Assembly (NCBI RefSeq): GCF_000972495.1
Contig: NZ_LATM01000015.1
Span: forward strand, 62,001-126,000
Reading direction: 5' to 3'
From: Hymenobacter terrenus
GTDB taxonomy: Bacteria > Bacteroidota > Bacteroidia > Cytophagales > Hymenobacteraceae
DNA length: 64,000 nucleotides
The position numbers were made by a program, and so were the translations under genes. This document shows positions 7,649 through 16,847 of this stretch, piece by piece. Under the pieces are notes generated by a model that was given only the letters and a program-made list of their open reading frames with translations, did no database searches and was not told the origin of the DNA. Each line of letters begins with the position of its first letter. The stretch's first letter is position 1.

Positions 7649-8227
7649 ATGCTCACTACTTTGTTTTCCTTCAGCACTTTTGCGCGGGTGCAGCTGGCTC
7701 TTGCCGCCGGACTATTGCTCAGCGCCTGCAGCGGCGGCGCACCCCTCGAACAATCCAGCGGCGGGACGGGCCGCTCCACGGTCGTGCAGCTCGATTCCTC
7801 GGCCACGCTGCCCACGGAGGCCTGCGGGCTGCTCACGGCCCGCGAAGTGACAGACCTCACCGGGCAAACCGTGCAGCAGCAGGCCCAGGGCGATGCCTGC
7901 CGGTTTGTGGAAGCCAACCAACCCGCCAGCCCCGACGCCGTGGTGCTGGTTTCGTTTCGGCCGGCGGCGGCTTTCGCCATCGCCCAGGCGGGCAACGACC
8001 TACGGCGCCGCAACATGGTCCCCGTCACGGGCCTGGGCCGCGAGGCTTATTACGACGACAACCACGGCGACCTTTACATTCGGCTGCCGGAGCGCACGCT
8101 CGTCATCGGGATGCCGCGCCGGATCAAGGACCACCCGCGCGACCGGGTGGCCCCGGAATTGGCCCGTTTGGCCGTGGCCCGGCTGGCGGCCCGCTCCGCA
8201 AGCAGTGCCAGAGTTACACCCCAGTAG
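7649..8227 (+). CDS. Lipoprotein of unknown function
   Basis: A 192-residue protein when started at the ATG at 7649, which places a clean signal sequence first. An upstream in-frame ATG at 7613 would add 12 unlikely residues. The lipobox LSAC puts the modified Cys at 27. A low-complexity Gly/Ser linker follows, then a ~130-residue domain containing ACGLLTAREVTDLTG and a second Cys ~40 residues later. This Cys-x-Leu-Leu pattern resembles DUF3558-like lipoproteins, but I am not sure of the family. It stands alone; the next convincing gene is 400 bp away. Surface or periplasmic function unknown. Confidence 0.7.
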   Translation: MLTTLFSFSTFARVQLALAAGLLLSACSGGAPLEQSSGGTGRSTVVQLDSSATLPTEACGLLTAREVTDLTGQTVQQQAQGDACRFVEANQPASPDAVVLVSFRPAAAFAIAQAGNDLRRRNMVPVTGLGREAYYDDNHGDLYIRLPERTLVIGMPRRIKDHPRDRVAPELARLAVARLAARSASSARVTPQ

Positions 8228-8309
8228 ACCTTCGTGAAAACCTCACTGCAAATCCAGGTTTCGCTACCCAGGCTTGACGTGTAATTCGCCTTCCCCGTTT
8301 GTTATTGCG

Positions 8310-8480
8310 ATGAAAATTAAGGGCTCTTGCTGCCGTCTGCTCTTGGCACCTTTGCCGCCGTCGCCCAAACCACTCCGGCAACTATCCAAAGCCCCTTCAG
8401 CAGCCAAAGCACCGTGAGCATTGCGGTACGCCAGGCGCTGCTATACCCACAGATACTACGGCTCAGAAATAAGCGAACTT
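8310..8480 (+). pseudogene. Frameshifted remnant of a secreted-protein gene
   Basis: An ATG at 8310 starts MKIKGS and soon leaves any sensible frame. Shifting frame by one base just after codon 4 yields GLLLPSALGTFAAVAQTT, a typical signal peptide ending in VAQ, followed by about 30 plausible residues before a stop at the inverted repeat at 8484. This fits an exported-protein gene broken by a one-base deletion and truncated at its 3' end. It could also be chance; the remnant is short. Confidence 0.35.
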
Positions 8481-8483
8481 GCT

Positions 8484-8544
8484 GTTGACAATCACTAAAA
8501 ATCCTCTCCAGTGCATCTGGGGCGGCTTTTTAGTGATTGTCAAC
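8484..8544. repeat. 18-bp perfect inverted repeat with 25-nt spacer
   Basis: Arms 8484-8501 (GTTGACAATCACTAAAAA) and 8527-8544 are exact reverse complements around the spacer 8502-8526. The design, an inverted repeat ending in an A/T run next to a GC-rich spacer, resembles the units at 3675-3802 and 7293-7374. It lies about 85 bp upstream of the DUF885 gene and might act in its leader. Confidence 0.75.
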
Positions 8545-8628
8545 GACATTCCCAACCTTTGCGGACAACTAACGCAGGGGCTGCCCGGCACTTCGTAGCT
8601 TGCGCTCCATTTCATCATATTTCTTTTC

Positions 8629-10443
8629 ATGAAAAAACTTGTCCTCGCCGGCCTTGTGGGTGCCGCGCTCACCACCGCCTGCAACCAGACCAAAACCACC
8701 GAAACAGCCGGTAGCACGGCTGGTTCCGACGCGGCCGCCGACTCCACCCAGGGACTGCCCGGCCTGTTTAGCAGCTTTTGGGAAAAGCAGTCGCGCCTCG
8801 ACCCACTATCGGCCACGGCCCAGGGCGACAACCGCTTCAACAACCTGCTGCCCAACGACCAGACCCAGGCGTTTCGGGATACGCTGCGCACTTTTTACCA
8901 GGACTATCTGACGCGGCTGGAAAAATTTGACCGCACGAAGCTGGACGACAACGGCAAAATCAGCTACGACATTTTCCAGTACGATATGAAGCAGCGGCTC
9001 GATGGCCTAAAGCTCAACACCTGGATGATGCCATTTCAGCAGTTCTGGGGGTTGCCCATCAGCATGGGGCAGTACGGCTCGGGCGCTGGCAACCAACCGT
9101 TTAAAACAGTGAAGGACTACGACAACTGGCTGGGCCGGGTGCAGGGCTTCACGGTATGGGCCGACTCGGCCATCGGCAACTTCCGGCGCGGCATGAAGGC
9201 CGGTGTGGTACTACCCAAGGCGCTGGTGGAGAAAATGCTGCCCCAGATGCGCGCCAAAGACATGCAGGTGACCGACCCCACGAAGTCGTTGTTTTACGGG
9301 CCCATCAACAACTTCCCGAAGGACTTTTCCGACGCCGACAAGCAGCGCCTCACCGCCGCCTACAAGCAGGCCATTCTCACTCAGCTGGTGCCCACCTATA
9401 AAAAGCTGGGCGATTTTCTAGCCACCGAGTACCTCCCCAAAGCCCGCCCCACGAGTGGCATCAACGCCGTGCCGGGTGGGCCGGAAATGTACCGCTACCT
9501 GGCCAGCTACTGGACCACCACCGAGAAAACGCCGGCCGAGATTCATGCCCTCGGCTTGCGCGAAGTGGCCCGCCTGCGCACCGAGATGGAGCGCATGAAA
9601 ACCCAGGTGGGTTTCAAAGGGACACTGCGGGCCTTCTTCGAACAATTGAAGCACGACCCCAAAGCCATGCCCTTCAAGACGGCCGATGAGGTGCTGGCCG
9701 GCTTCCGGAAGATTCAGACCACCATTGACCCCAACCTGAAAAAGATGTTCGGGCGGGTGCCCAAAACTCCGTTTGAAATCCGTCGCACCGAGGCCTTCCG
9801 CGAAGCATCGGCCTCGGCCGAGTACAACCAGGGCTCGCCGGACGGCACGCGGCCGGGTATTTTCTACATCCCGCTGCCCAAGCCGGCCGAGTACAACGTG
9901 ACGCAGGGCATGGAGTCGCTGTTTTTGCACGAAGCCATTCCGGGTCACCACTACCAGATTTCGCTGCAACAAGAAAACACGGCCCTGCCCAAATTCCGCC
10001 AGTTTGCCGGCTACGGCGCCATGACCGAAGGCTGGGCGCTCTACTGCGAAAGCCTGGGCAAGGAGCTGGGACTTTACAAAGACCCCTACCAATACATTGG
10101 CGCGCTGAACGATGAGATGCTGCGCGCCGTGCGCCTGGTGGTGGATACTGGCTTGCACACCGGCCAGCTCACCCGCGAGCAGGCCATCGCCTACATGCTC
10201 GACAACATGCCCGCCAGCGAGGAGGACGATATCTCGGCCGTCGAGCGCTACATGGCCATTCCTGGCCAAGCCTTGGCCTACAAAATCGGCCAGCTCAAGA
10301 TTCGGGAGCTGCGCGCCCGCTACGAGAAGCAATTGGGCAGCAAGTTCTCCCTCAGCAACTTCCACGACGAGCTGCTGAAGGATGGTGTGATGCCACTGGC
10401 CGTGCTCGAAACCAAGATGGATGCCTGGGCCGCCAAGCAATAG
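8629..10443 (+). CDS. DUF885 family zinc peptidase, lipoprotein
   Basis: A 604-residue protein with a lipobox (TTAC, Cys18) and a Thr/Ala-rich linker, so probably membrane-anchored. The large helical domain matches DUF885. HEAIPGHH at 434-441 is the metal-binding HExxxGHH signature, and MTEGWALYCE at 465-474 supplies the third-ligand Glu467. The length is normal for the family. DUF885 proteins are putative metallopeptidases; the substrate is unknown. The gene is monocistronic: a 400-bp gap with repeats lies before it and a strong terminator follows. Confidence 0.9.
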   Translation: MKKLVLAGLVGAALTTACNQTKTTETAGSTAGSDAAADSTQGLPGLFSSFWEKQSRLDPLSATAQGDNRFNNLLPNDQTQAFRDTLRTFYQDYLTRLEKFDRTKLDDNGKISYDIFQYDMKQRLDGLKLNTWMMPFQQFWGLPISMGQYGSGAGNQPFKTVKDYDNWLGRVQGFTVWADSAIGNFRRGMKAGVVLPKALVEKMLPQMRAKDMQVTDPTKSLFYGPINNFPKDFSDADKQRLTAAYKQAILTQLVPTYKKLGDFLATEYLPKARPTSGINAVPGGPEMYRYLASYWTTTEKTPAEIHALGLREVARLRTEMERMKTQVGFKGTLRAFFEQLKHDPKAMPFKTADEVLAGFRKIQTTIDPNLKKMFGRVPKTPFEIRRTEAFREASASAEYNQGSPDGTRPGIFYIPLPKPAEYNVTQGMESLFLHEAIPGHHYQISLQQENTALPKFRQFAGYGAMTEGWALYCESLGKELGLYKDPYQYIGALNDEMLRAVRLVVDTGLHTGQLTREQAIAYMLDNMPASEEDDISAVERYMAIPGQALAYKIGQLKIRELRARYEKQLGSKFSLSNFHDELLKDGVMPLAVLETKMDAWAAKQ

Positions 10444-10467
10444 GGCAGCGTTGGTTGAATAAAAAGG

Positions 10468-10503
10468 AAGCCCGCGTCGTGCAATTACGACGCGGGCTTT
10501 TTG
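10468..10503 (+). terminator. Rho-independent terminator of the DUF885 gene
   Basis: AAGCCCGCGTCGT pairs with ACGACGCGGGCTT (13 bp, 6-nt loop), followed by a T-tract, 25 bp after the stop codon. Confidence 0.85.
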
Positions 10504-10571
10504 TGTGGATATCTCATTTCAAGGCAGTGTGACTTCTTTCAAACAGGCTTTACCACGAGAAGGTACGCCTG

Positions 10572-10682
10572 ATGACTAGCTCCAACCCAGCGCCCGGCAA
10601 CTTCTACCAAACCAATTGGCGCGCTTTTCACGACGGGATTCTGGCCAGTGGCTCCATGGCGGTAGTTGCACCAACTAGCTAG
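10572..10682 (+). other. Possible 36-codon small ORF or gene fragment
   Basis: An ATG-started frame of 36 codons runs to TAG at 10680-10682. Residues 10-24 (NFYQTNWRAFHDGIL) look protein-like, with balanced composition and two Trp/Phe clusters, but I recognise no family. It may be the tail of a lost gene. Apart from this, the 300-bp gap between the terminator and the kinase gene shows nothing convincing. Confidence 0.2.
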
Positions 10683-10745
10683 CTGAATATGCTGGCGTAG
10701 GCCCATGTGCTTAACTTGTCGCGCCGTTGCCCCAAGCTGCTCGTA

Positions 10746-12434
10746 ATGTACCGACTCCTCCAGTTTCTCGTGTTCCTTTGCTGGGGGCTACTCAGCCAGT
10801 TCTCTTATGGAGCAACGCCCGTGGCCCCTTACCAGCAGATAACCGACTGGCAAGGTCGCCCCGAGGGGCAGGACACCTGGCATTCGCTTGTCCTCAATGG
10901 GCACGGTAGTTCGGATCATTCCGTTCTTGGAAAGCTGTTTTGGCTGCGAACCAGGGTGGCTTTGGATTCCACTGAGCGGTCAGCAGAACCATCAGCTTTG
11001 CTAATAACCGGCCTGCACACAGCCAACGAGGTGTACTGGGACGGCCAGCTCGTGTACACCAACGGGCGCGTAGGGCATACGGCCGGGCAGGAAAAAGCCG
11101 GCATATGGAAACAGCATATCGTCTTGCCCACCCACCTAACCCAAGCCGGCGCCCATACTATCACCATCCGGGCCTCTGACCATCAGTTCAGTCAAAAGTC
11201 CTGGCAGCCCAAACTTGTACTGAGTTCGAGCAAGGCGCTAACTCGCAAGGAGTACGCCTTCACGCTCGGTACTGTATTTATTATTGGGGTGCTGCTTACG
11301 GCGGCCGTGTTTAGCCTGCTGCTCTATACTGGCTCCAATCGCAAGGTGGCTTACCTGTTCCTGTGCCTGTACTGTGTGGCACACTCTGTCAAGCTTTCCT
11401 TTAAGCCGCGCTATTTCTTCGTCGATGACGTGGAGTTGACTGAACATTATTTCTATGCGAATATCACCACGGCGGCGGTACTGCTGGGAGGCTTTTTCCT
11501 GCTGCTGTTTCTCCTGCACGAGTTCAGCGTCCCGCACACGCGCCGCCTGACGGGACTGTTTGCTGCGTTTGCAGTAGCGGCGTATTTCCTGTTTAGTGAG
11601 GGATACTACATTCTGATTGTAACGTGCCTGGCTTTTGCGATGGCCTTATACGCTGTGCACCGTCGGCAGGAAGGGAGCTGGCTGGCTGTAGTGGGTCTCG
11701 GGGGCCTGGCAGTGTGCACCTCGTTGGGCTACCGCGAAATACTGAACTTGGGCTACATCATGGGCATTCTGTTCTTTATCGTGTGCATGAGCTTAAGTAT
11801 TGGGCGGCAACTAGCGCGGCAGTACCGGCTGCGGCAAGAAGCTATCCTGCGCTCTGTGCGGCTCGAAAACCAACTGCTGCGCAAGAACATTCAGCCTCAC
11901 TTTCTCTTCAACACGCTCACTTCCTTGCAGGAGCTCATCGACCAGAATCCACCCCAGGCCTCACAGCTCATTGATGCCCTAGCGGAGGAATTCCGCATGA
12001 TTTCCAACATTGCCGAAGAGAAGCTGATTCCCATTGAGGACGAGCTGAAAATTTGCCACACTCATCTCAAAATCATGGGCTTTCGGCGCGAAGCAAAATT
12101 TGCCTTAGAAACGCACGGCCTGAGTGGGAAAGAGCAAGTACCACCGGCCACGTTTCATACCCTGATCGAAAATGGGCTTACCCACGGCTACGGCAATAAG
12201 GGGCAAGGCCGGTTTGTGCTCTCGAAAGAACCGCTCGACCGAGGCGTCCGCTACAAGCTCTTCAACGACAGCGACCTGACAGCTACGTCTGCTGTGTACA
12301 GGGAAGGCACCGGCTCCCGCTATGTGAAAGCCCGTTTGGAGGAGTCATTTCCGGGTTGCTGGCAGATGCAGTCGGCTCCCGTGGCCGACGGTTGGGCGGT
12401 TGTCATCGACATCTATGACCACAAGCAGGCTTAG
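10746..12434 (+). CDS. LytS-type sensor histidine kinase with 7TMR-DISM input
   Basis: A 562-residue membrane kinase. The ATG at 10746 gives a good signal peptide; an earlier ATG at 10707 would bury it. Residues ~25-165 form a periplasmic beta-sandwich (7TMR-DISM-type), ~175-370 hold seven hydrophobic helices, and a short coiled coil leads to the His_kinase (PF06580) motif IQPHFLFNT with phospho-acceptor His385. An ATP-binding domain follows (IENGLTHGYGNKG is the N box). The partner LytTR regulator begins 30 bp downstream, so the pair is an operon. The ligand is unknown; DISM domains often bind carbohydrates or small molecules. Confidence 0.92.
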   Translation: MYRLLQFLVFLCWGLLSQFSYGATPVAPYQQITDWQGRPEGQDTWHSLVLNGHGSSDHSVLGKLFWLRTRVALDSTERSAEPSALLITGLHTANEVYWDGQLVYTNGRVGHTAGQEKAGIWKQHIVLPTHLTQAGAHTITIRASDHQFSQKSWQPKLVLSSSKALTRKEYAFTLGTVFIIGVLLTAAVFSLLLYTGSNRKVAYLFLCLYCVAHSVKLSFKPRYFFVDDVELTEHYFYANITTAAVLLGGFFLLLFLLHEFSVPHTRRLTGLFAAFAVAAYFLFSEGYYILIVTCLAFAMALYAVHRRQEGSWLAVVGLGGLAVCTSLGYREILNLGYIMGILFFIVCMSLSIGRQLARQYRLRQEAILRSVRLENQLLRKNIQPHFLFNTLTSLQELIDQNPPQASQLIDALAEEFRMISNIAEEKLIPIEDELKICHTHLKIMGFRREAKFALETHGLSGKEQVPPATFHTLIENGLTHGYGNKGQGRFVLSKEPLDRGVRYKLFNDSDLTATSAVYREGTGSRYVKARLEESFPGCWQMQSAPVADGWAVVIDIYDHKQA

Positions 12435-12464
12435 GTTTTTACTGGGTACTTTCTTTGCCGTCGG

Positions 12465-13169
12465 ATGAGAATTGTTGTAGTCGAAGATGAGGCCTTGATT
12501 GCCAACCGTATCGTGCGGTTTACGCGCGAGCTGCTGGGCGGGCGCGTCAGCAGTTTAGTGGTGCACGCCACGCTGGAAAGTGCTACGGCTCATGTACTCG
12601 ACCATCCCATCGACCTGCTGATTCTGGACCTCAACCTCAATGGCCGCGACGGGTTTGAGTTGCTGCGCCAAGCCGTGGCGGGCGCTTTTCACACCCTTAT
12701 TGTGTCGGCCAATACCCACCGTGCCATCGAAGCCTTTGAGTACGGAGTCCTGGACTTTGTGCCTAAGCCCTTTGACGCGACTCGCCTGCAGAAGGCGTTC
12801 GACCGGTTTGAGCGGGCCGAACAAAGCGGCTCACACCCGTTGAAGTACCTAGCGGTGCGCCGCCGCAACACCCTCAAACTGGTGGACGTAGCTGACGTGC
12901 TTTTTATTCAGGGAGCCAACATCTATTCTGAACTTTACTTGCGCGATGGCTCGGTGGAACTGCACGACAAACCACTGCACCGGCTGCTTGATATTCTGCC
13001 CACTTCCTTTCTACGGGTGCACAAGTCGTATCTGGTCAGTATTCCAGCCGTGCAGCACGTTGTGAGCCATGGTTCTAGCAAGTACGAGTTGGTGCTCTAT
13101 AACGGCACGATGCTGCCCGTGAGCCGGGAGCGGTACAAGGAGTTGAAGTCGGCAGTAGGCCTGGGTTAG
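12465..13169 (+). CDS. LytTR-family response regulator
   Basis: A 234-residue two-domain regulator. The receiver domain (1-~120) has the acidic pair in VVEDEA, the phospho-acceptor Asp55 in LLILDLNLNGRDG, and the switch Lys in FVPKPF. The C-terminal LytTR DNA-binding domain (~135-232) contains VLFIQGANIYSEL and FLRVHKSYLVS, both typical of the fold. It is co-transcribed with the upstream kinase. LytTR regulators usually bind paired direct repeats near target promoters. The next gene, a class A beta-lactamase, lies 116 bp downstream with its own candidate promoter; whether it is a target is open. Confidence 0.93.
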   Translation: MRIVVVEDEALIANRIVRFTRELLGGRVSSLVVHATLESATAHVLDHPIDLLILDLNLNGRDGFELLRQAVAGAFHTLIVSANTHRAIEAFEYGVLDFVPKPFDATRLQKAFDRFERAEQSGSHPLKYLAVRRRNTLKLVDVADVLFIQGANIYSELYLRDGSVELHDKPLHRLLDILPTSFLRVHKSYLVSIPAVQHVVSHGSSKYELVLYNGTMLPVSRERYKELKSAVGLG

Positions 13170-13221
13170 AGGGGAGTTTATTACACTTCACAAGTCCATA
13201 GCGCAGTTCACCTGCTATTGA

Positions 13222-13253
13222 TTGGTGGGAGGCGGGACCAACAGGTAGGTTTG
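13222..13253 (+). promoter_or_regulatory. Candidate Bacteroidota promoter for the beta-lactamase gene
   Basis: TAGGTTTG at 13246-13253 matches the Bacteroidota -7 consensus TAnnTTTG exactly. A TTG -33-like element at 13222-13224 lies 21 bp upstream. TTGGT and ACCAA form a short inverted repeat within the spacer, which could be an operator. The start codon is 32 bp downstream. Confidence 0.4.
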
Positions 13254-13285
13254 GGGACTATCAACCTCAACACCCCGACTCCGCT

Positions 13286-14185
13286 ATGCTAAAGCACTCT
13301 TTCCTGGCCAGTGCATTATTCTCGCTTGCTACGTCACCTGCTTTTGCTCAGACAGAATCTTTAGAGCAGCGAATAAACCGCCTCCTCGTAGCCAAAAAAG
13401 CTACTATTGGAATTAGTATTTATTGTTTTGAAACCAAGGAAGCAGTGAGCATCAATGGCAATGAGCATTTCCCAATGCTAAGTGTATTCAAGCTTCATAT
13501 TGCAATGGCTGTATTGAATGAGATAGACAAAGGAAGGTTTTCTTTGAATCAAAGAATACATGTGAAACCGGAAGACTTACTGCCGGATTTATTTAGCCCA
13601 TTGCGCGACGAATATCCTAATGGAAATGCAAAAATTCCTTTAGCCAAAATTATAGAATATACTGTCGGCAAGAGTGATAATAGCGGCTGTGAAATTTTAT
13701 TAGAATTGATAGGAGGTACGCAGATGGTGAACAAGTATTTTCGAAAAGCAGGCATGAAAGATATATGCATCCAAGTTAATGAGGAGGAGATGCATAAAAA
13801 TTGGAATGACCAGTTCCTCAATTGGACAACACCAGTATCAGCAGTGGAAGTACTAAAATTAATTTACAGTAGAAAGCTGTTGTCAAAAACCAGTTCCGAT
13901 TTCCTGTGGAATAGCATGGCTGCAACTTCCACCGCTGGAAAAAGAATCAAGGGCAACATCCCTGTTGACGCTGTTGTAGCCCATAAAACCGGAACCGGCA
14001 GAACAAATCAACAGGGCATAACCGCTGCTGTAAACGACATAGGAATTGTAGCCTCCCCAAACGGCAGGCATTTTGCCGTCAGTGTTTTTGTCGCTAATTC
14101 CTTGGAAAATATTGAGACAAATGAAAAGGTCATCGCAGACATTACTAGGCTGGCTTATGACTATTTTCTAACAAGCTCTAAATAG
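13286..14185 (+). CDS. Class A beta-lactamase (subclass A2-like)
   Basis: A 299-residue enzyme with a signal peptide ending AFAQ (~22). SVFK at 66-69 carries the catalytic Ser, SDN is at 130-132, a Glu in NEEEMH (~167) is the expected deacylation base, and KTG is at 234-236. The extended omega loop with MHKNWNDQFLNW resembles the PER/CfxA/CblA group common in Bacteroidota. It should hydrolyse penicillins or cephalosporins in the periplasm; the spectrum cannot be read from sequence. Base composition is strikingly AT-rich (sampled 60-base stretches near one third G+C), unlike both flanks, so the gene was probably acquired by transfer. A DUF336 gene follows by 7 bp. Confidence 0.92.
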   Translation: MLKHSFLASALFSLATSPAFAQTESLEQRINRLLVAKKATIGISIYCFETKEAVSINGNEHFPMLSVFKLHIAMAVLNEIDKGRFSLNQRIHVKPEDLLPDLFSPLRDEYPNGNAKIPLAKIIEYTVGKSDNSGCEILLELIGGTQMVNKYFRKAGMKDICIQVNEEEMHKNWNDQFLNWTTPVSAVEVLKLIYSRKLLSKTSSDFLWNSMAATSTAGKRIKGNIPVDAVVAHKTGTGRTNQQGITAAVNDIGIVASPNGRHFAVSVFVANSLENIETNEKVIADITRLAYDYFLTSSK

Positions 14186-14192
14186 ATGTTGT

Positions 14193-14714
14193 ATGACTTG
14201 TAAGCTTGCGAACAATATAAGCCTACTACTAATGGCTGTAGTCTTTCTTTCAGCTGCTGCAAACGTTGCAGCGCAAGGCAAACCAGAAATAGAAAATAAG
14301 ATGCTCAATACAAAGATTGTTCTCTCACAAAAAGTGGCCAAGTATGTTGCTGAGCAGGCCGAAAAGGAGGCGATAAAAACTAAATTCAACGTTTCGATTG
14401 CCGTGGTGAATGAAGCAGGTCAGCTACTTCATTTTACCAGGATGGATGAAAGCACAAATTCGAGCGTTGACATCTCTATTGCCAAAGCAAAACATGCCGC
14501 CTACTACGGGCGCGACACGAAGGTGCAGCAAGATGCCCTCACCAATGGTAACACTACGGTTCTTGCGTTGCCACATTCTTTACCGATTGAAGGCGGCGTT
14601 CAACTCATCTATCAGGGCAAGGCAATTGGGGCAATCGGAGTCAGCGGCGCTACCCGTGAAGACGACGGGAAAATCGCGAAAGCCGGCGCGGATCTTATGG
14701 CAACACTGAAGTAA
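14193..14714 (+). CDS. GlcG/HbpS-family (DUF336) heme-binding-like protein
   Basis: A 173-residue exported protein: signal peptide to ~27 (NVAAQ), then a compact DUF336 domain. The family marks visible are SIAVVNEAGQLLHFTRMD, AKAKHAAYYGR, and the Gly-rich end IGAIGVSGATREDDGKIAKAG. Relatives bind heme or act as sensors' accessory proteins (HbpS) or belong to glycolate operons (GlcG). It starts 7 bp after the beta-lactamase stop, so the two are probably co-transcribed. The first half is AT-rich like the beta-lactamase; the second half approaches local composition. The functional link to beta-lactam resistance is unknown. Confidence 0.85.
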   Translation: MTCKLANNISLLLMAVVFLSAAANVAAQGKPEIENKMLNTKIVLSQKVAKYVAEQAEKEAIKTKFNVSIAVVNEAGQLLHFTRMDESTNSSVDISIAKAKHAAYYGRDTKVQQDALTNGNTTVLALPHSLPIEGGVQLIYQGKAIGAIGVSGATREDDGKIAKAGADLMATLK

Positions 14715-14896
14715 ATAAGCCAATAAATCTGAACCCCGCCGTGAATGAGCGGCCCTCATCGAAGCTGGTAAAACGGTCCCTACTTAGTTTGCTCGCCAAC
14801 ATCATGACACCAGCCCACGCCAAAAGTAGTTCGACGCGCTCGCGAGCGCGATACCGCCCCAAGCACTCCGATGCCGAAGGCCCTAGCCCGCCAGTT

Positions 14897-16687
14897 TTAA
14901 GGCATGCTATACAGCAAGGCTACCACGACCCCGCACAGCACTCCAGCGTAGAAACGGTTGTCTTGCCAAAGGGGGCCGGTGCGGTACCCGCGCAGGCCCC
15001 ACCAGAACAGCCCTAGCGTGGCCGTGCCGCTGAGCAGGCCAGCCACGATACTGGGTAGAACTGCCGCCCGCACCATTCCCACCAACCCGGCTTGCAGCAC
15101 CAGAAATACCAGCACGTAGCGCCAGGGCAAGGCCGGCGCCAGTGTATCTGGGTTGACGGGCCCGGCTTTGTCGGGCCGGAGCAGGCTCACCGTGCGGTGC
15201 ATGAGTAGGGTAAATACGGTGGTTAAAAATACCCGGTGCATGAAGTTGAGCTTGGTTCCGAACAGGGCTGCCACCGAGGCGATGGAACCCAAGTGGTTGT
15301 TGTAAAGCGCCTCGAAACCAAACGCAAACAGCGGCGCGGCAACCAGGGCCGCCAATGCCCCCGCCGTGGACGCCCGCCGCCACCAAATACCCAGCAGAAA
15401 GGCCACCACAATGCCTTGCGTGAAGTAAGAGCCTCGGTTCGAGACGCTCAAAAAGAAGTTGCCGGTGGAGGTGGGGTCGTAGGTGAAGATGGCCAGGCAG
15501 GCCGTTACTACCACCACGATGCCGATGGTGACGCGCCCGACCTTGATGAGCTGGCCATCGGTGGCCTCAGGGTTGACGTACTTTTTGTAAACGTCGATGC
15601 TGACCAGGGTCGTGGCCCCGTTCATCATCGAATCGATGGAGGAGAACGTGGCCACGCACAGGCCCGCCAGGATGAAGCCCATCAGCCCGTAGCCCGTGGG
15701 CACCACGGTGGCAATCAGCTGCAGGAAGGCATCGTCGGGCAGCACGTGGTGCAGGCTGCCGAAGCGGAGGCGAAACAAGTGCGCCGCCGCCACCCCGCAG
15801 GCCACCGAGAAAAACGGAATCAGCAGCTTGAGAAACGAGGCCGCCACAATGCCGAGCTTGGCTTCGTTGTCGGTGGTAGCAGCCAAGGTGCGCTGCACCA
15901 GGTATTGGTTGTTACAATAGTAGAATACGTGCAACACCAGCAGCCCCGAAAACACCCCGGACCACGGCAAATCGGGGTGCTGAGTGGGCAGGTAAAGGTG
16001 TAGCTTCTGGGCGGCGGTGGGCAAGCTGGCGTCGAGCGCCAACAGGCCTTTCAGGCCACCTATTTCGGGCTGGGCAAACGTGAGGCCCGCCACCAGCAGA
16101 CCCGCCGCCAGCATCATGATGGACTGCAGGTTGTCGGTAGCCACAATGGAGCTGAGGCCCCCAAACATGGTGTAGCTGCACGTCACCAGCGCCATGAGCA
16201 CGATGCCCTGGATGTAGGTGATTTCCAGCGGCGTGCCCAGCAGCAAAAACCGCAAGGTGCGCCCCCCAATGTAGAACCCCGCTACCAGCTGCACCACAAT
16301 CAGCGTAATCATCAGAATGGTGTACAGCAGGCGGGCGCTTGAGCTGTACCGGTATTCCAGGTACTGCGACAGCGTGAAGATGCGGAGCCGCCGGTACACC
16401 GGCAGAAACGCGTAGCACAGCAGCAGCGCGCCCACCGGGGCCAGCAGCTCGTAGTGGCTCTGCGCTAGCCCCACCGAAAAGCCAATCCCGAGCATCCCAA
16501 TCAGGTGAAAGGAATTGACGTTGGTGCCGAAGATGGACCCCGCCACCTGCCACCATCGCAACGACCGCCCCGCCAGAAAATAATCTTCGGAGCTGCTCTG
16601 CTTGCTGAACAACAGCCCGGCCAATGGCATCAGGGCAATGAAAAACAGCAGCACGACAATGTCGAAAGTAGTGAGGGAAGTAAGCAT
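14897..16687 (-). CDS. Sodium/solute symporter (SSS family)
   Basis: A 596-residue integral membrane protein with about 14 hydrophobic helices. The ATG at 16687 places the first helix (TFDIVVLLFFIALMPLAG) right after a short N-terminus; an earlier start at 16720 adds unlikely residues. SSEDYFLAGRSLRWW and the unwound helix GSIFGTNVNSFHLIG match SSS transporters, and ATFSSIDSMMNGATTL is the conserved helix-8 sodium-site region. The closest flavour is SGLT-like sugar or related solute uptake, but the substrate is not determined. It follows a TonB receptor gene on the same strand by ~200 bp, suggesting outer- and inner-membrane steps for one nutrient. Confidence 0.9.
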   Translation of the reverse strand: MLTSLTTFDIVVLLFFIALMPLAGLLFSKQSSSEDYFLAGRSLRWWQVAGSIFGTNVNSFHLIGMLGIGFSVGLAQSHYELLAPVGALLLCYAFLPVYRRLRIFTLSQYLEYRYSSSARLLYTILMITLIVVQLVAGFYIGGRTLRFLLLGTPLEITYIQGIVLMALVTCSYTMFGGLSSIVATDNLQSIMMLAAGLLVAGLTFAQPEIGGLKGLLALDASLPTAAQKLHLYLPTQHPDLPWSGVFSGLLVLHVFYYCNNQYLVQRTLAATTDNEAKLGIVAASFLKLLIPFFSVACGVAAAHLFRLRFGSLHHVLPDDAFLQLIATVVPTGYGLMGFILAGLCVATFSSIDSMMNGATTLVSIDVYKKYVNPEATDGQLIKVGRVTIGIVVVVTACLAIFTYDPTSTGNFFLSVSNRGSYFTQGIVVAFLLGIWWRRASTAGALAALVAAPLFAFGFEALYNNHLGSIASVAALFGTKLNFMHRVFLTTVFTLLMHRTVSLLRPDKAGPVNPDTLAPALPWRYVLVFLVLQAGLVGMVRAAVLPSIVAGLLSGTATLGLFWWGLRGYRTGPLWQDNRFYAGVLCGVVVALLYSMP

Positions 16688-16847
16688 GTAATACGGTTCA
16701 TTCCCAGCCCCTTCGCACAAGAAAAGGGAGCTGGGAATGGATGAAATTCAATAGTCAAGGGCGAAGGCTGGCGCAGCAGGGGAACCTCACGAGACCCCTA
16801 CGGGGCGGGCCCCTCTACCGAGGAGAGGGGAGCCGGACGAAGTGGGC

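Noticed and set aside
13170-14800. Insertion sequence or integron carrying the beta-lactamase
   Set aside because: No transposase, integrase, terminal inverted repeats or target-site duplication were visible around the AT-rich pair.
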